Positions 34,281-45,629 of a stretch of 64,000 nt of DNA are shown here, one piece after another; position 1 is the first letter of the stretch; every line of letters begins with the position of its first letter. Source of the stretch: Enoplolaimus lenunculus (lineage: Eukaryota; Nematoda; Enoplea; Enoplida; Thoracostomopsidae); assembly GCA_030248215.1 (NCBI GenBank), contig JASANG010003066.1:62001-126000 (forward strand), written 5' to 3'. A program made the translations under genes and the position numbers. Under the pieces are notes generated by a model. It saw only the letters and a program-made list of their open reading frames with translations, had not been told where the DNA came from and searched no databases.

Positions 34281-34555
34281 AACCCTATTCACACGTGCAA
34301 GTTTTTGCTGCCAGAACTTGCAGCTGCAAATTACACTTGCAAGTATGGTCCAAAATCTCGTTCGAAAAACTTGCAGCTGCAAATAATTCATTACAAATCA
34401 AAGCTAGGAATTTAGTTCACATATGTAACTAACCATGCAAGTTCACTGAATTTATCGCAGCCAGTTGGTCATTGGCTGATGAAAAAATGCAAGTTCAGCG
34501 TGCAATTTGCAGCTGCAAGTTCTTGCAGCTAAAACTTGCACGTGTGAATAGGGCT
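34281..34555. mobile_element. TAA-flanked MITE (Harbinger-like)
   Basis: Starts AACCCTATTCACACGTGCAA and ends TGCACGTGTGAATAGGGCT between TAA trinucleotides (34278-34280, 34556-34558). The interior is rich in GCAGCTGCAA. Sister of 10702-11068. Confidence 0.85.
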
Positions 34556-34558
34556 TAA

Positions 34559-34947
34559 ATTAAAAGCTTCAAAATGCTCTTTGACGGCGTTTTCCAGACG
34601 GTCTTTTGCCGCACGGCCTTTGTCAAGGGGGATTTTTGTAGAAGCGGCCTTGTTCAGCTGCATACTCATGTGATCTGTGCTGTTTAGCACTGGTGCAGTC
34701 TACGTCTACGTACAATGTGCTGTCGATATTTAAGTTTTTATTTTTCACCAATATTTGTACAATATAAACTACACCAGGTTTATTCTGCGTTAGGTTGGTG
34801 CATCAGCGTGCTTTACTGCCAGCATCAACTTTCGTTGCTGAAAAAGCCAGAAAGTTTTGTAAACAATTCCGGAACCGGAATTCTGGTTAAATACCGAAAC
34901 TAGAGTTTTGCTTAGGCGTTATGCCCCCAAAATGCCATCCATATTTG
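34559..34947. other. Intergenic, nothing recognised
   Basis: No gene or repeat recognised. Confidence 0.35.
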
Positions 34948-35321
34948 GGCTCATGTAAACATCAGGGGCAAAACGTTTTTCTGCGAGAGCAGAATAGAGT
35001 AAGCTTTAGGTTTAGACTAATTTTTGCCTGGCTTAGGCTTAGGCTTAGGCTTATGAATATGCTCATTCTTACGCTTTGGCTTACGCTTAGGCTTAGGCTT
35101 ATGAATATGCTCATTCTTATGCTTAGGCTTAGGCTTAGGCTTATGAATATGCTCATTCTTACGCTTAGGCTTAGGCTAAGGAATGTGCTCATTCTAACGC
35201 TTAGGCTCAGGCTTAGGCTTAGGCTAAGGAATATGCTCGTTCTTACGCTTAGGCTCAGACTTAGGCTTAGGCTTAGGAATATGCTTATAATACTGTTCCG
35301 CCCCAATTCTTTACATTGGCC
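34948..35321 (+). mobile_element. TelMITE with amplified interior
   Basis: Starts GGCTCATGTAAACATCAGGG and ends CAATTCTTTACATTGGCCC. The interior repeats a composite unit of two to four TTAGGC copies plus GAATATGCTCATTCTTACGC about five times. It is the longest copy, and the repeat is open in two opposite frames, giving RLRLRL- and SLSLSL-type translations that are not genes. Confidence 0.92.
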
Positions 35322-35665
35322 CATTGTCTGTTAAATATTTTGAAAACAAAAACTTTCGCCATTCATATTTGTGCCGTATTTAGTTTTATTTCAGGTAAAA
35401 AAACATTTTTCGTTCAACCGAATATGCATTTGCCTCGTGAGACTTGGAATGCAAATTTACTACATTCTTCTCAATTTGAACCTTTATACACCAGCATAAA
35501 GTAGACGCAATCTGTCAAAATTGTATAAAATTCCCATTGTGCTATTATATAACAGATCATCAATTGAAGTTGAACTTTTCCTTACAAAAGTTGTTTTCAA
35601 TTTGATGAAAAGGCTGCTAATGTAAGGTATAGAACAGGGCCGTAACAGTAGTATACGCATATTCC

Positions 35666-36681
35666 GGGTTTTTCGGTTATCCACTCACCAGTCGGTGTTT
35701 GCCCAAAGAAATGGCTGGATTTTGAAATTTTTTACATGTTTAAGGTTCGCATGACCTGCTGTAATGATTACACGCCCAAATTTGAATTTTTGAAAAATTC
35801 GATTTTGTTAAGGCCCCAAGGTCCCTGTTGGGACAAGGGTGAAACCGGAATTCCGGTCCGGTAGGGAAATACGGTGTTTTTCACTATCCGGTTCCGGTAA
35901 AAAATCCGCTATTTTTTCACCGTAATTTTCCGACATTTTGGATATTGAAAATTTTTCTCGTACGAAAATGTAAGAAAAATTGACATTATATTCTAACTTA
36001 ATTTTCTAAAATTGTCTAAGCGTGTATTGCTAGAATTTTTAATTTGTGTCATACTTTATAATTGATCATACGTTTCCAACTACTGCATTTGTTTCACGAT
36101 GTTGGCATCCTTAATAGTGTGTTTACACCGTTAAAAGCGATAAAATAGCGTTAAAATGAATTTTTCTTTCACAACAAATTTTTGTTCTCCGGTTCCGGTA
36201 TTTTATGATTTCGGTTGAACCCTGCTTGGGACCAAAAAATAATAAAAACTGACACAAATCATTTACCATTCGACGCAGCATGCAGAGCTGAGTGGAATGG
36301 TTTTAAATTGTCCCCAATCAGAGTTTTGGTTAATGAGTTACACTCCAATTATGTAATTTGGCGCCGTCCCAAAACGTTGGAAGCGCGCCAAATCAGTTAT
36401 TTGATCACAACTCGTTAACCAGACGTCGGATTGTGGAAAATTTAACATAATTCGACTCAGCTCAGCATACTGCGTGGAATGGTATATAATTTTTTCTGAC
36501 TTTTTACGTTTTTTACGTCGAAAAGGGGACCTTGAGACGTTTAAGACATCGAATATTTCATAAAGTTAAGTTTGGCGTGGAATGCTCAGGGGACGCAATG
36601 GGAAGCCCAAATATGCAAAAATTTTCAAAATACAACCATTTTTGGGCAACCGTTGTCTAGTGGTGGATAACCGAAAAACCC
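35666..36681. mobile_element. ~1-kb TIR element, GGGTTTTTCGG family
   Basis: Ends GGGTTTTTCGGTTATCCAC and GTGGATAACCGAAAAACCC start TIRs of about 50 bp (with TTTGCCCAAA and its complement). It sits inside a TelMITE and is itself interrupted at 35835-36224. No transposase frame. Fragments of the family lie at 17821-17990, 55075-55245 and possibly 56505-56600. Confidence 0.85.
35835..36224. mobile_element. CAACCGG MITE (CCGGAATT subtype), innermost insertion
   Basis: Starts AAGGGTGAAACCGGAATT and ends GATTTCGGTTGAACCCTG. GTTGGGAC (35827-35834) and CTTGGGAC (36225-36232) give an 8-bp duplication with one mismatch. Confidence 0.88.
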
Positions 36682-36766
36682 AATATTCATAAGCCTAAGC
36701 GCGAGCTTATACCAAAGTCTAAGCCTAAGCAAAAAATATATCAATCTGTATATATTGCAAGGTGCA

Positions 36767-37055
36767 ACCGGAGTCGAAAAAACTGGAGCAGGAGGTCAAC
36801 AAAATTAGCCGGAACCGGAGTACAAATAGCCGGATGTGTAATAATCTCTATTGCATGTTTTTCCGTTTGCAAACTTACACTATATTTTTGGCTTAAAATA
36901 TCAAATACCGAATGTAGTCAATATATAACACTATCGATGTATATATTACAGGAGTGCAACCGGAGGCGAAAAAACTGGAGCAGGAGGTCGACAAAATTTG
37001 CCGGAGCAGGAGTATTAATAGCCGAGCCGGAGGTGAAACAAAATCAGGTTTCTAA
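36767..37055. mobile_element. CAACCGG element, tandem partial copies
   Basis: GGTGCAACCGGAGTCG, AAACTGGAGCAGGAGGTC and ATTAGCCGGA occur at 36767-36830. The same order recurs at 36955-37020, so the 5' half is tandemly duplicated. Right ends are not recognised. Confidence 0.7.
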
Positions 37056-37172
37056 TAAAAAATCTTACAATATGAATATGTTGATTCGAGCAAAACATTC
37101 AGTATTATGAAATTGTTTCTACTCAACAACATCAGCCGATGGACTATCGAAACTATCCATGTGAGGGATACA

Positions 37173-37373
37173 GGCCAATGCAACAAGCCTATTAAAGTAT
37201 AAACCTAAGTCTAACCGTAAGCGTAATCCTGAGAATGACATTAAACCTCGGGCCTCAGAGTTTAGTTAAAGATTAAGACTAATTTTTTGCTTAGGCTAAC
37301 GTATAGGCTTAATCTTACGCTTGAGCTTAGGCTTAGAAATAAGCCTATACTACTATTACGGCTATGATCTATA
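37173..37373. mobile_element. Rearranged TelMITE remnants
   Basis: GGCCAATGCAACAAGCCTAT then CCTAAG-type repeats in one orientation, followed from 37262 by GACTAATTTTTTGCTTAGGC and TTAGGC-type repeats in the other. The right end is replaced by the MITE at 37374. Confidence 0.65.
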
Positions 37374-37584
37374 CACTGCGAAAAATTGTGAGTGAAATTG
37401 ACTCTCGCTGAAATAGGCTCTACGGGGCTACGCTAATTGAATAAAATTCGACCCCGCCACAGTCAAACGTACGACTAAGTGAGTCGAATTTGATTCTGGC
37501 AGAGTCAAATTTGACTCAGTTCGTGTAGTCCCGTAAAGCCTATTTCGGAGACAATCAATTTGACCTCAACATTTTTTTGCAGTG
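37374..37584. mobile_element. GAGTCAAATT MITE inserted in a TelMITE end
   Basis: Starts CACTGCGAAAAATTGTGAGT and ends ATTTTTTTGCAGTG with TA on both sides. Confidence 0.87.
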
Positions 37585-37946
37585 TACTCTGGTCTGATAA
37601 CTTTATAGGCTGCTTCAGGGAGCTTCATACAATGATATGGCTATCAAACAAAGTCTTTATTAAGCAAAAAGCTTGCGTTTTTATACGATAAACTGTATTT
37701 TTGCGTCAGATGGATGAAAGTTTTCGGTTTTGAATATTAAATTTTACAATCAATGACAAGCTTAATATTGTTTTCAATAGCGTCTATTCTTAGTTTTGTT
37801 GGTTTTATGGCCTAATTAATGTATTTTGGGGCCTTGTAGCGTTTGGTCCAGTAGACCCAAATATCTTTTTCTGGCAATTTGAGCTGTAAGCAATAGCTCA
37901 AGTATAAAGATTCATGCTAACAGGACCGCAATGGCAAGGGGGCCCA

Positions 37947-38175
37947 CACTGTAACTTCCAATGTATTGATTAATCAATTCAGCTATAGCGAATTAGTTTT
38001 ATTTGTGAATTAATATCAGTCAAACATTAACTCACTCTGAGTTGAGTTGACTCTGGATGAGTTGATTAATTAACTCAGAATGATCGACTCAAAATTTTGA
38101 GTTCTGAAAGTCCTACCTCAGATTGAGTGATTCAACTCATTCTGAGTTAAAATCAATTCACTGAAATTTACAGTG
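37947..38175. mobile_element. GAGTTGATT MITE
   Basis: Starts CACTGTAACTTCCAATGTAT and ends TTCACTGAAATTTACAGTG; palindromic AACTCA-rich interior. Confidence 0.87.
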
Positions 38176-38452
38176 TAGTGAAACGCTTCGATCGCAAGGT
38201 TTCGTCGCTTAATACAATTCGCTGCCTGACGGACATATACCGTCACTAACACTGTTCTGAATATCATAGTTCCATTTGTATGTTTCAATAGAGGTGCGCC
38301 CCGTGTTACCTGTAAGACCGTCATGGAACCTGGTTGGTCCGTAAAAGTGTTGGCTTAGCTTCAAGACTACATGGGAACATGCTTAATTCACTGTTATGGC
38401 CCTAAAACTAACTTTTGCCAGAGCTAAAATCACGAGCTGTATAGCATATTTG

Positions 38453-38578
38453 GGTCAATGTAAAGAACAAGGGCGGAACAGTATTATAAGCATATTCCTA
38501 AGCATAAGCCTCTCAAACTTAAGCTTACTCTATTCTAGCTCTACAGAAAACGTTCCGCCCCTGATCTTTACACGGGCT
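38453..38578 (-). mobile_element. Short TelMITE with perfect 8-bp TSD
   Basis: 126 bp. Starts GGTCAATGTAAAGAACAAGG and ends TGATCTTTACACGGGCT. CATATTTG flanks it at 38445-38452 and 38579-38586. Only about two repeat units remain inside. Confidence 0.94.
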
Positions 38579-38836
38579 CATATTTGAACATTAATTTAAA
38601 TTTGCTGAAGCCCATGTTTCATAAAGAGCAAACGTAAACTTTACAAATACTGTGCTAGCTAAGTAATTTTTGTTTTAGCTGATATTGCGGTAATGATATT
38701 TTCATACGTGCGTTTAACTCATTTTATATTTTACATTTTATCGCTTGCAGGCAATTAATTTTTTCGGATTGCAGTATTCAATATATATCCTTACCGTTCT
38801 TAGAAGTATGAGTCTCTGACTCCGCAAAAAACACAC

Positions 38837-39003
38837 CCGGCGAACAGTAGTATAAGCATATTCCTAAGCCTGAGGCTACGCCTAAGCGTAACAATGAGCA
38901 TATACCTAAGACAAAGCCTAAGCCTAACCAAAAACAGTTTAGTCTAAAGCTTTAACTGACTCCATTACAGCCCCGCCGGAAATCGATCCGGCCCTGTTCT
39001 ATA
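38837..39003 (-). mobile_element. TelMITE lacking its left end
   Basis: GGCGAACAGTAGTATAAGCA, CCTAAG-type repeats and a subtype B right end (CGATCCGGCCCTGTTCTATA). Confidence 0.75.
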
Positions 39004-39698
39004 CTACAAGGACCGCTTAAATTTATACCCATAGATGTATATAAACGGCCAAATTTTATTCGAGACCAGGTACAGGCATGGTAAGCCGACTGAAATCAGC
39101 AGAGTGCCCTAAAAACCAATAAAGCGAGATATTTCGTTGATTTCACAACACTTATACAACCGGAACTAAAACTTTGCCAGAATCCGACAATTTTCTGGGC
39201 CAGAAAACGCTCCTGGGCTCTCTCAGGCTGTGACTACGGAACCGGACGTGCTCTATAGATGATCGAGAATAGGTGCTGTAAGCTAGAACTACAGCATGAC
39301 GAGGATACGGGTTTTAAAGCCAGAGTTGCGAGGTAAACTTTACAGCTACAATTATGCCTGAAAAAGGTTAAAAAATAATACTTTGGCGTATATAATTGTA
39401 GTGTTTTTCTACAGCAACGAAACAATAAACATTAGCTAAGTACTTTATTTAAAATAAAAAGTTTTCGTTTTTATGGCTTTTTTTACAGATCAATAACCTA
39501 AAATTATGGTTAGTTTTGTAGACAAAACCTTAGGTAGTCTATAAATGGTCATGTTGACTATATAGAGACCAGACACAGCTGGTAAAGTTGAGTTAAAAAA
39601 CACTAATCTTAGAGCCGACAGATAAACAGCTTTTATTGGCTAGTTTTCGAACAATATTCCTATAGTTCGATTAGTGCATTTTTAGCCCCACTGCTTGC
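39004..39698. other. Intergenic, nothing recognised
   Basis: No gene or repeat recognised. Confidence 0.4.
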
Positions 39699-39903
39699 GA
39701 CCAATGTAAAGAACAGGGGCAGAACGTCATTATGAGCCTACCTCTAAGCCTAAGCTATAGCCAAAGCCTAAGCCTATTCCTTAGCCTAAGCGTAAGAATG
39801 AGCATATTCCTAAACCTAAGCCTAATCCAAGCAAAAAAATTTGTTGCTTACTCTTTTCTAGTCCCGCAACAAAAACACTCCGCCCCTGATCTCTACATGA
39901 GCC
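39699..39903 (-). mobile_element. TelMITE, subtype A
   Basis: Starts GACCAATGTAAAGAACAGGG and ends CTGATCTCTACATGAGCC; CCTAAGCCTAAG repeats with GTAAGAATGAGCATATTCCT. Confidence 0.87.
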
Positions 39904-40296
39904 GTTTTGTCTGCAAAGCAACCATTGGTTTGCAAATTAGCTGGATATTTAGGTTATGATAAAGAACAACCAACAAGCATACACTAAAGCTCAAATTTAG
40001 GCAAACTGCAAAGGGGAAATTAACCTGTTTTTATACCAGGCAAAATGGCTGATGGTAAAACTGTCAAAATACTGACTGGCCAATATCTGGCGTGGCAGGG
40101 CGTTTAAAAAGTAGTTGAATGAAAAATTATTGATGTAAGCTTAGACGACGCAGCTAAACCTTGTCGAAAATGCCGCCACCTGGAACGAAAGAATTCAAAG
40201 TGAAAAAGCAACACTTGTACCTACTAATTTCATTAATTTCTAATGAATATGCCTTTTACTTGTCAGGTCACTTGTGTTAATTACATTGTTGTTTTG
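39904..40296. other. Intergenic, nothing recognised
   Basis: No gene or repeat recognised. Confidence 0.35.
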
Positions 40297-40355
40297 CAAT
40301 ATAAATATATATATATGTATATATATATATGTATATATATGTATATATATATTGA
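40297..40355. repeat. TA/TATATG microsatellite
   Basis: Run of TATATATGTATATATATATG-type sequence. Confidence 0.9.
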
Positions 40356-40634
40356 AATGTAATGCAGGAAAGCTTGCTTAATTCAACGCTGTTGTTTCCT
40401 AAATATCCGTTTCCGTTAATTGTTTTGGCAGAAAAAGAATCCAACCTGTACATTTATAGCTTACCGTATCGGTGATTTCGATCAGGTCGTCTTAGTTTAA
40501 GGTTTTACTTTATGTCCATTCAACATAATACTATTTCGGACCTCTTGCGTTATTCCCTCCAGCCGGCGTTTGCGCAACAATTATGCCCGGTTGCGGCACG
40601 ATACCAAAGAGATTTTGCCTATATTATTGTTATA

Positions 40635-40700
40635 ACAACGCATAGCGGCGTTGCGTTGACGTGCGGCGGCGCTCGGTGACGTCAGACAACGTCAACTATG
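40635..40700. repeat. GC-rich dispersed repeat with CATAGCGGCG motif
   Basis: AACGCATAGCGGCGTTGCGT then CGGTGACGTC; relative of 28240-28322. Confidence 0.5.
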
Positions 40701-40836
40701 ACGTCACCCAAAATTGTAAAACTTTTTGCCAAAAAAATTCTCATTGGCTGCCACTCTTTGCGACGACCGTACAATCACGAATCATACCTCATACCAGAAG
40801 TATATATGTACCTTTTAAGCTAATCATCATTATCAG

Positions 40837-41013
40837 ACCGGTAGCCAGCTCACAATGCTGGGGGAGACAACTGGCAAACTTTTCCCAAGGCGTACACAAG
40901 GGTTTTCGATGAGTTACAAGCAAGGTCGCGCGATTTTTTTGTCGGGGGGCAAAATTTTTTCAGGATGGAGTTGACGAACCGCGTCCCTCTGACCACCCTC
41001 TGGCTACGGACCC
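40837..41013 (+). repeat. Dispersed repeat with GTAGCCAGCTCAC end
   Basis: Starts CCGGTAGCCAGCTCAC and ends CCCTCTGGCTACGGACC, with GGGTTTTCGATGAGTTACAA inside. Its ends are inverted repeats of GTAGCCAG, so it may be a MITE. Confidence 0.7.
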
Positions 41014-41156
41014 AAACATTTTAGTAAGACAAACCTAACAATTATTTGAAGCACTTCTTGCTTGAACACACGTTAAGCAACGGTTAACTAAAAGCTGTGT
41101 TTTAGCTGTAAAATAGTCAACACGTTTCTTGCTTATATTTCAGCAACCCCCCACCC

Positions 41157-41240
41157 TTAAAAGAGGTTTGGCCGATTTATAGAGAGGGTCCGAGATATGA
41201 TTACATTTTAAAAGGGGTTTGGCCGATTTATTGAGAGATC
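41157..41240 (+). repeat. Direct duplication, GGTTTGGCCGATTTAT unit
   Basis: AAAAGAGGTTTGGCCGATTT and a near-identical copy lie about 45 bp apart. Confidence 0.75.
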
Positions 41241-41640
41241 GGTTGAAATTTGATGGCTTTCGACGCCATAAATTTTTTGGCCAACGAAGCGACGGCGACA
41301 TTTATCAGCAGGTATACAGCGGTCTGCTACGGATACTCCGTAATTGCGGCCGTAGGCCTTTTTATTAAATATAACTTTGAAATTGTGTGTTTTTTCTAGT
41401 AATGATTGATATATTTTAGAAGCTTGAATTTATTGTTTTATACAAGGCGCCTGACGGTGTTTCGCTATGGGGATTTAAAGTACCAAGAAGTATAAAACTA
41501 TTTCCTACAACGGTATATTTTACTACGAGGATTTTGGGTCTCGGGGAATTTTCGTAAGAATTGCGTACCTGGCAAAAAATATGCAACTGGGTAATAAATT
41601 CGGCGGAGGTACGGACATCAAAGGATCCGTGGGGAGCGAG

Positions 41641-41895
41641 GGGTTAGTACGCCTCCCATCAGAAATTTTTTGTGATGAAACCTTACAATTATTCCCCTCA
41701 GTAAATATTTTGTGTACAAAGATAATCCGTCAGAAATTTTTTGTGATAAAATGATAAATCGTTTACCATTACAATTTTTTCTACGTCACAAAGTTTTTTG
41801 GTGGTAAAATGATAAGGTTTTGACCTTACAATTTTTGCGTTTCATAACATTTGCCACCCCGCCCGCCTCCGACAGAAATTCTTGGATCCGCCGCT
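41641..41895. repeat. Dispersed repeat, second copy of a pair
   Basis: Matches 541-812 in motif order: CCTTACAATT, several AATTTTTTGTGAT words, TGCGTTTCATAACATTTG, C-rich run, GAAATTCTTGGAT. Confidence 0.7.
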
Positions 41896-42584
41896 GGGTA
41901 CGGAATGTGGACTCCATCAGAATTTAATGAAATGTAGGTTAAACTTATAAATCTCAACGCGAGCAAGTTAAGGTTTAACCTTCAACTATATAAACATGTA
42001 CTACCGCCTACCAAATTTGTACAACGAATAAACCTGGTAAAACTTCCATTTTACGAACATGCGAATTACTTCCTCTTCAAATCTATGCACGTTTGCAGTA
42101 CAATTTCGACGGCCATAACTTTTGAGTACTGCAACTATCCGTTGTATTAACCGTTCAGTTGTTTTGTCTCAATAGCTTGAGCGATCATGCAAGGTTATAC
42201 TTAGGAATCTGCGTTCAAAATTTATGAACGCTTTAAAGTTTCGAACGCAAATTATGTCGTCTTGGAGTCATTTATGCGCTACAATTATAGGGATAATTGA
42301 CATTTATGGATTCTGATTAGGGTTTAGGGACTCTATCCACTTACGGACTCTTATTAGGGATATGGTCTCCTATTGATTGAGACTCAAAATCGGCACCCCC
42401 TTTTATTACCCCCCACGCCCTCTTATTCGGGTCACTACAGTACTATGCGACAGACAAGGCACTTGCCTTAGGGCCATAAAAATTTGAGTCCATTTCTGTT
42501 TGGTAAAAAATATTTCAAAGACCAGCAAAGCGGTGTTTATTTGGCAATTTCAGCTTTTTTGCATATTTATTGTTAAAAAACTAC
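41896..42584. other. Intergenic, nothing recognised
   Basis: GGGTCACTACAGTACT near 42430 also occurs near 19985 next to the Stowaway-like element. Otherwise nothing recognised. Confidence 0.35.
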
Positions 42585-42713
42585 GGCCAATGTATAGAGC
42601 AGGGTACGTACAGAAAATTACTAAGCATAAACCAAGCGTAAGAATGCGCCTAAGCTTAAGCCTAAGCCTAAGCCAAGCAAAATAATATCTGAAGCTTAAC
42701 AGAAAAACGACAT
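42585..42713 (-). mobile_element. TelMITE cut at its right end
   Basis: Starts GGCCAATGTATAGAGCAGGG and carries CCTAAGCCTAAGCC repeats. It runs to AGCTTAACAGAAAAACGACAT, where a CAACCGG element begins. Confidence 0.8.
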
Positions 42714-43020
42714 CAGGGTGCAACCGGAGGTGAAAAATACCGAAGCCGGAACCGGAGCCTGAGGTCAACAAAACATGCCGGAGCCGGAGGTGAAGCGAAA
42801 TTATCTTATTAAAATGATGTTCAATTTGTTACTTTTAGCAAATCTATGCAATGTTTATTGATTTTACGCGTATTTTTTAACCAAATCTCTGCAATTCGTC
42901 CTCAAAATTGTGCCAAAAGTTAATACGAAACGCGTCAAACAGATACATTTTGTAAAAGTAAGCAAAAATTGCGCAATCGAAATTACCGAAACTTCCATCA
43001 AAAATTCTACCAGTACTGGG
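42714..43020. mobile_element. CAACCGG MITE inserted in a TelMITE
   Basis: Starts CAGGGTGCAACCGGAGGT and shares GCCGGAGGTGAAGCGAAATT and the CGAAACGCGTCAAACAGATA block with complete copies. The right end has decayed. Confidence 0.75.
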
Positions 43021-43602
43021 GACTGCATTGTAAGGTACAACATACTTCTTTGGTCCTTGCAACAACTGGAGTGGCCATTGTTATTTTTGGCCCCGGTCCA
43101 TAAATCCTATACATTCGCTGCTGGCTTCTATGTATTTAGTTTCGTTAAACCCTTTAAAAGTCGACGCAAACCTCAAAAGACAGCCGTCCAGATCGAATGA
43201 TGTTTAATAATTTAGTAAAAGGCTTAAAAAGGTAATACAAATTTTCAATATTTCAGCTAAATTTCTACTGTGTTTTATTTGAACTCATTATTCATGTATG
43301 ACAATCGTCTGCAATAGTAGGGGTATATTGAAGGTTAGTTATGCATTCATGGTATGTCTTATTCTCGAAATCCTTATGAGAACTTGATAAATGCACCCCA
43401 TTCACAGGCTTTTAACCACTGCTTCTTGGAGCTCCAACAATATTTTCTCGCTCGCTACGCTTGTTTGCCGAATTTAATCTTGATGCAACAGCGACATGAA
43501 ATCCTGTCTACGCTTTGTCGAACAAACGCCGGCTTAAAATTTTTCGAAAGCCTCATAATTTCAAAAAATAGCACCTGTATTTTAATATTCAAGCCTTTAC
43601 CA
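43021..43602. other. Intergenic, nothing recognised
   Basis: An 85-codon frame at 43354-43611 has no recognisable family. Nothing else seen. Confidence 0.35.
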
Positions 43603-43770
43603 GGCCCGTAGCCGCAGCTCACCTTTTGCTACGGTGGCTAAAACTTATTCAGCACCGGCATACGAGTGGTTTCAATGACTTACAAGCAAGGTTGAAAATT
43701 TTCTCTATGAGAAACCCAAAATTAGTCCACTTTGGCGGCCGATCTTCTCTGGCCGCCGTCCCTACGGGCC
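43603..43770 (+). repeat. Dispersed repeat with GGCCCGTAGCC ends
   Basis: Starts GGCCCGTAGCCGCAGCTCAC and ends GCCGTCCCTACGGGCC, an inverted pair; TTTCAATGACTTACAAGCAA inside. Best-preserved ends of this family. Confidence 0.75.
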
Positions 43771-44734
43771 CGATTTATACCAAAATTAGCGATGGTTTGT
43801 TGACATCTTTACGCCTTACCGCTTGCCGTTCGGTGATAAATAGTATATAATCACAAAATTGCTTCGACGAGGTATAAAATACCGAGTGAACTCATTTTCA
43901 CACTAATAGCCAGCTCTCTATCTCTCTGGTCATTGGCAAAGCCAATGATTCAGGTTTTTAGGGACAACCATGGTATCAATTATACTTTACAATTTTGTTT
44001 GGATTCTAATAAGTCTATTTGTGTCAGCCAAAGTTATATATTAGCAGAAATATAATGTTGTCAAACTTATCGAAGCGAATATCATCCGGTTGACCCCGAT
44101 GTTGGCAACGGTTGTAACTGTAGGCTAAAATAATTACCTGTATGATACGAAAAATCAATATATTCATATTCGCTAATATCAGCGGCGCAAGCTTTAATAT
44201 GCGCTCAATAAAACAACTGACGCGGTCCGAGTGCTGAACGAGGGAATCAAACGAGTCCGGCTTTGGTTACGGCGCCACTGTCGCAGTCCCACAGGTGGCA
44301 TAAATTCGTGTCAGACAAAATCGTATTGTCTCAGTGGGTCATGGTTAATGATTGACCAGGGTTAAGTACTTATAATATTTTAGTCAATTTTTCAGCCCTG
44401 GCCTCGAATCGTTTCATAAGTTCTTCTTTAGTCTTTCTGTTGTTTCGAACCTGTGTCGAAAGACGTGTTAATCACGTTGTATCGAGTTATATGCTTCGAT
44501 CTGTTTCAGCCTATAATAGAGTGACATTTTTGAGTCAATATAGGTGTTGTAAGCTATTGAGTTTCGAAAGACAAAATGTATATTAATGTTTCTACAACGA
44601 TGAAAACGTATGTCTTCAGTTCGTTAATTTAAGACTATTTTGCCCTGAACCTGAATATGTTTGCGTATATATGTACTTGGACGGATAAAACAAAACTTAA
44701 ATGCCTCTATGTCTTCAGAAATATATGTTATATA
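43771..44734. other. Intergenic, nothing recognised
   Basis: No gene or repeat recognised. Confidence 0.4.
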
Positions 44735-44850
44735 TTCATTAGTGATGGGCATCGGATATTTTTTCATATCCGGATATCCGGAATTTCTTGTTGGATATTT
44801 ATTCGGACGTTTGTAAATGAACCAATATCCAGTGCCCATCGCTAATGAAT
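44735..44850. mobile_element. Small hAT-type MITE, TAGTGATGGGCA ends
   Basis: CATTAGTGATGGGCATCGGA at left and TCCAGTGCCCATCGCTAATG at right are inverted, with TATATT/AATATA outside. TAGTGATGGGC is a common hAT terminus. The centre has CATATCCGGATATCCGG. Confidence 0.75.
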
Positions 44851-44925
44851 ATATATACATACATATATAAGTATATATATACATATATATCTATATATAT
44901 AAATATATATACATATATATCTGGC
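44851..44925. repeat. TA-rich microsatellite
   Basis: Tandem TATATACATATATATC-type sequence. Confidence 0.85.
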
Positions 44926-45477
44926 TTTGCGTATCAATTTAACCTGAAACTAAAATTAGGGGATGTGCCCGTATTTACTTCAGCCTGTTTTTCTTTGCTA
45001 TTTTGACCCATATTGAAGGATACAGACCAGCCAACGACGCCAAAACCTAAACCGAACTTGTACACTTTTTCACAATACACTTATACGTCTAAGCCTAAAC
45101 CTAAGCCTGACGTGATGCAAAATCTGAAAACTCAGAAATCCTGAACCTAAACCTAAACTTGACCAACCAAACAAGAAAGCGTTCGTAATATTTAAATTTG
45201 CCATCCCGATTACGAATCGGTTTCCGTCTGGCAATATCTTTCGATTATTATAATTTTTTATCCGAATCCTTAAGTATAAAAGGATCCCTGCGTATGGACT
45301 ACGCAAAAGGCCGCAGCGAAACAAGCAGCGTCGAATGGCGTATAAATGATTGAACATTTTTGACAATTTTTTCGGTCCCAACGAAAAATATGGTTGTGCT
45401 GATCAGAGGAGGTCATAACAAGTATAAATACGCAGCAAAATAGTTTCCAAATCAGCCTATTTTTAACCAACCGACAA
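44926..45477. other. Intergenic, nothing recognised
   Basis: Short CCTAAGCCTAAACCTAAG stretches near 45090 and 45145; no complete element and no gene. Confidence 0.4.
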
Positions 45478-45620
45478 CTGAGCTGATATCACAAAAAATC
45501 CGGCTCACAAGATTAATAGGCAAAATATGCGTAGACCTTGGCGTATATTAAACGTCATGGTTAAGCGTCATATTTTGCCTATTAATCCTGTGAGCCGGAT
45601 TTTTTGTGATATCAGCTCAG
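45478..45620. repeat. Near-perfect palindrome, 52-bp arms
   Basis: Arms 45478-45529 and 45569-45620 differ by a single base and are separated by 39 bp. The outer end reads CTGAGCTGATATCACAAAAA. A transcript would fold into a very stable hairpin. It may be a recent fold-back element; no second copy seen. Confidence 0.92.
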
Positions 45621-45629
45621 ATCAAAATA

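Larger units (their letters stand above)
35613..36766 (-). mobile_element. TelMITE split by a nested insertion
   Basis: The left part (GGTATAGAACAGGGCCGTAA to ATATTC) ends at 35665. The right part (AATATTCATAAGCCTAAGCG) resumes at 36682 and is cut again near 36766 by a CAACCGG element. ATATTC at both junctions marks the target duplication of the intervening element. Confidence 0.8.

Noticed and set aside
34921-35334. Long ORFs with RLRLRLR- or SLSLSLS-like products
   Set aside because: They are translations of TTAGGC/GCCTAA arrays inside TelMITEs, open in both directions by composition; not genes. The same applies to similar frames at 17426, 19277, 22137 and 11460.
42910-43200. 96-codon ORF
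   Set aside because: Its first part is the 3' half of a CAACCGG MITE; no domain recognised.
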